From Tamlana sp038148895 (GTDB lineage: Bacteria > Bacteroidota > Bacteroidia > Flavobacteriales > Flavobacteriaceae), in NCBI GenBank assembly GCA_038148895.1, contig JBBVGQ010000003.1: DNA of 64,000 nt, one strand, 5' to 3'. Below, one piece after another: positions 62,467-64,000 of this stretch. The position numbers and the translations under genes are program-made. The stretch's first letter is position 1. Each line of letters opens with the position of its first letter. The notes under the pieces are model-generated. The model searched no databases. It saw nothing but the letters and a program-made list of their open reading frames with translations, and was not told where the DNA came from.

Positions 62467-63480
62467 ATGGCCACACATAATATTTCTTTAAGCATAATTG
62501 TTCCGGTTTATAATGTAGAACATTACTTAGAAAAATGCATCCTTAGTCTTATTGATCAAGACTTAAACAAAAGCGATTATGAAATTATAGCAGTTAATGA
62601 TGGTTCAACAGATAATAGTTTAGCAAAACTCCAAGGATTAAAAGAAGTTTACAACGACAATGTGAATTTAAAAATAATTTCCCAAGAAAATCAAGGACTA
62701 AGTGGAGCTCGCAATTCAGGTTTAAAGGTAGCTAACGGAGATTATATTATTTTTGTTGATTCAGATGATATTCTATTACCTAGTACAATTAAAAGCCTTG
62801 TTGAAACATCTCAAAAGAATCAGCTTGACATTTTAGAGTTTGGAGCCTCAGGTATTACCGAAACAGGACAAATAACTTTTACCCAAACTGCCTCTTCTAA
62901 TGGTAAGGTTTTAAATGGAAAAAGCTATATCGAAAATATTTCTTACATGGGCTCAGCCTGTAACAAAGTTTATAGTTTAAATTTTTTAAATACCCATAAG
63001 CTTAGGTTTATGCCCAGGGTTTATATTGAAGACATAGAATTTAACACACGAGCCGTATATAAATGTGAAAGGATTATGGCTACCGATATGGTGGGCGCTC
63101 ATTTTCTACAAAGGGAGGGCTCTATTACTAGAACCAAAAATTTTAACAAATCGAAAAAAATGATTTATGATATTTTTACTGTTCTAAGTTCTATCAACAA
63201 TTTCGCGTTAACCGAGGTGCCTGAAAACTCAAAGGCTTACATTGTATTAAAAAGAAGGGTTTCATCATTAGTGGCTACGATGCTAAAACGGGTTTTGAAA
63301 GAAACAACGGACTTCAATATCTGCGAGGATATTTTAAATAAGTTAGAGGATTCAAACCTCTACCCTACTAAACACAAACCACTGGATTCATCAAAAGCAC
63401 TTTTTATGTCTTATGCAAATAACAAAGCCCTATTTCGTTTATCCTGTAAGCTCTTTTGTAAATTAAATACAAGAAAATGA
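62467..63480 (+). CDS. Glycosyltransferase family 2
   Basis: A 337-residue GT-A enzyme. LSIIVPVYNVEHYLEKCILS, AVNDGSTDNSLAKL, GLSGARNSGLKVANGDYIIF and DSDDILLPS are the GT2 core, followed by SYMGSACNKVYSLNF. It is paralogous to the enzyme at 60383-61354 and likely transfers a different sugar. The ATG lies 21 bases after the EpsG stop; its end overlaps the GT14-like gene (ATGA). Confidence 0.92.
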   Translation: MATHNISLSIIVPVYNVEHYLEKCILSLIDQDLNKSDYEIIAVNDGSTDNSLAKLQGLKEVYNDNVNLKIISQENQGLSGARNSGLKVANGDYIIFVDSDDILLPSTIKSLVETSQKNQLDILEFGASGITETGQITFTQTASSNGKVLNGKSYIENISYMGSACNKVYSLNFLNTHKLRFMPRVYIEDIEFNTRAVYKCERIMATDMVGAHFLQREGSITRTKNFNKSKKMIYDIFTVLSSINNFALTEVPENSKAYIVLKRRVSSLVATMLKRVLKETTDFNICEDILNKLEDSNLYPTKHKPLDSSKALFMSYANNKALFRLSCKLFCKLNTRK

Positions 63481-64000
63481 ACAAAATTGCCATCATTATA
63501 CTAGCTCACCACAACCCCGAGCAACTCAGCATACTCATTAATCACTTAAAAACCGATTTTGATCTATATGTCCAGATAGACAAAAAATCAGACCTTCAAA
63601 TCAATGCTTTGCCTGTAGGCCAAAACATCTTTTACCATAAAGACATTGAAGTATATTGGGGTGATTTTAGTCAGGTCTTGAGCATGTATACAATTTTAAA
63701 AAATGCATATCTTAAAAAAGATTATGATAATTACCTTTATATTAGCGGAGATGACTTCCCAATTAAAACCAACACTTTTATTAAAAACTTTTTTAATAAA
63801 AACAAAAGCAGTATTTTTATGTACGCCAATCCACTACCCATTTCAACATGGGGATTTAACCATGGTTTTGATAGACTAGACCGCTATTGGTTTATGAAAA
63901 TAAAATCTAGAAAATTTGTCAAGGCACTTGCTAGATTTACCTTATATCTACAGCGTTTGTTTTTCATAAAAAACAAAAGATTTCCCCTTAAATATTACGC
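63477..64000 (+). CDS. Core-2/I-branching (GT14-like) glycosyltransferase, cut by the window edge
   Basis: The first 174 codons are visible. KIAIIILAHHNPEQLSILIN, LYVQIDKKSDLQI, YWGDFSQVLSMYTILKNAY, YISGDDFPIKTN and the CHGFDR-like NHGFDRLDRY segment match the bacterial branch-forming GT14 family, related to animal beta-1,6-GlcNAc transferases. It may put a side branch on the repeat unit. The frame remains open at 64000. Confidence 0.85.
   Translation, partial: MNKIAIIILAHHNPEQLSILINHLKTDFDLYVQIDKKSDLQINALPVGQNIFYHKDIEVYWGDFSQVLSMYTILKNAYLKKDYDNYLYISGDDFPIKTNTFIKNFFNKNKSSIFMYANPLPISTWGFNHGFDRLDRYWFMKIKSRKFVKALARFTLYLQRLFFIKNKRFPLKYY

Overview
The window is a stretch of chromosome from a member of the Bacteroidota, almost certainly a marine-type Flavobacteriaceae. 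It is AT-rich and densely packed with genes. It carries a type IX secretion regulator (PorX), a secreted protein with a T9SS C-terminal sorting domain, a LpxC-FabZ fusion, bifunctional HisIE and HisB, and promoter boxes of the Bacteroidota TAnnTTTG type. Several genes start with TTG or GTG. No rRNA, tRNA, CRISPR array or insertion sequence was recognised.

Layout. Positions 1-654 hold the tail of an unknown gene and a structured non-coding stretch. Positions 655-7336 carry an EF-G paralogue with a coiled-coil partner, three small membrane-protein genes and a secreted PhoX-like protein. Positions 7461-12172 are a leuC-leuD-(leuA/cimA family)-leuB operon on the minus strand; its synthase looks more like a citramalate synthase than a classical LeuA. 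Positions 12404-15419 hold a thioesterase, a DUF72 protein, two small plus-strand genes and a DUF2461 gene.

Positions 14739-23644 are a complete minus-strand histidine operon in the order hisG-D-C-B-H-A-F-IE, followed by a TruA-like gene (truA is the hisT of enteric bacteria) and the DUF2461 gene. It is preceded by a previously unmarked 17-residue leader peptide containing His-His-His-Phe-His, a strong terminator, and a segment able to form a competing antiterminator. This is a textbook attenuator, and the operon it controls ends with a tRNA anticodon-loop modification enzyme of the type that affects his attenuation in enterics.

Positions 23797-34573 (minus strand) hold a prohibitin, a large von Willebrand-type membrane protein, fabG, sucD, and an envelope operon (HD hydrolase, lpxD, lpxC-fabZ, lpxA, efp, a second LpxD-like acyltransferase). 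Positions 34671-41780 (mostly plus) hold porX, tsaE, a tiny exported-protein gene overlapping a membrane-protein gene, an outer-membrane beta-barrel receptor (minus), alanine dehydrogenase and a DUF4258 gene.

From 41780 to the right edge the window is dominated by surface polysaccharide synthesis, with proline dehydrogenase and aroB embedded in it. A small phosphoglycosyl transferase and a soluble 4,6-dehydratase come first. A minus-strand operon follows (aminotransferase, membrane 4,6-dehydratase, Wza-like exporter, Wzc-like tyrosine kinase). Divergent from it, a plus-strand operon of at least ten genes encodes a UDP-HexNAc 4-epimerase, a UDP-HexNAc 6-dehydrogenase, Wzx-like flippase, GT4, a membrane-anchored GH105/88-like hydrolase, pyruvyl transferase, two GT2 enzymes, an EpsG-like polymerase and a GT14-like enzyme cut by the window edge. 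Together they predict a Wzx/Wzy-dependent capsule or exopolysaccharide containing a HexNAc uronic acid, a deoxy-amino sugar and possibly pyruvate ketals.
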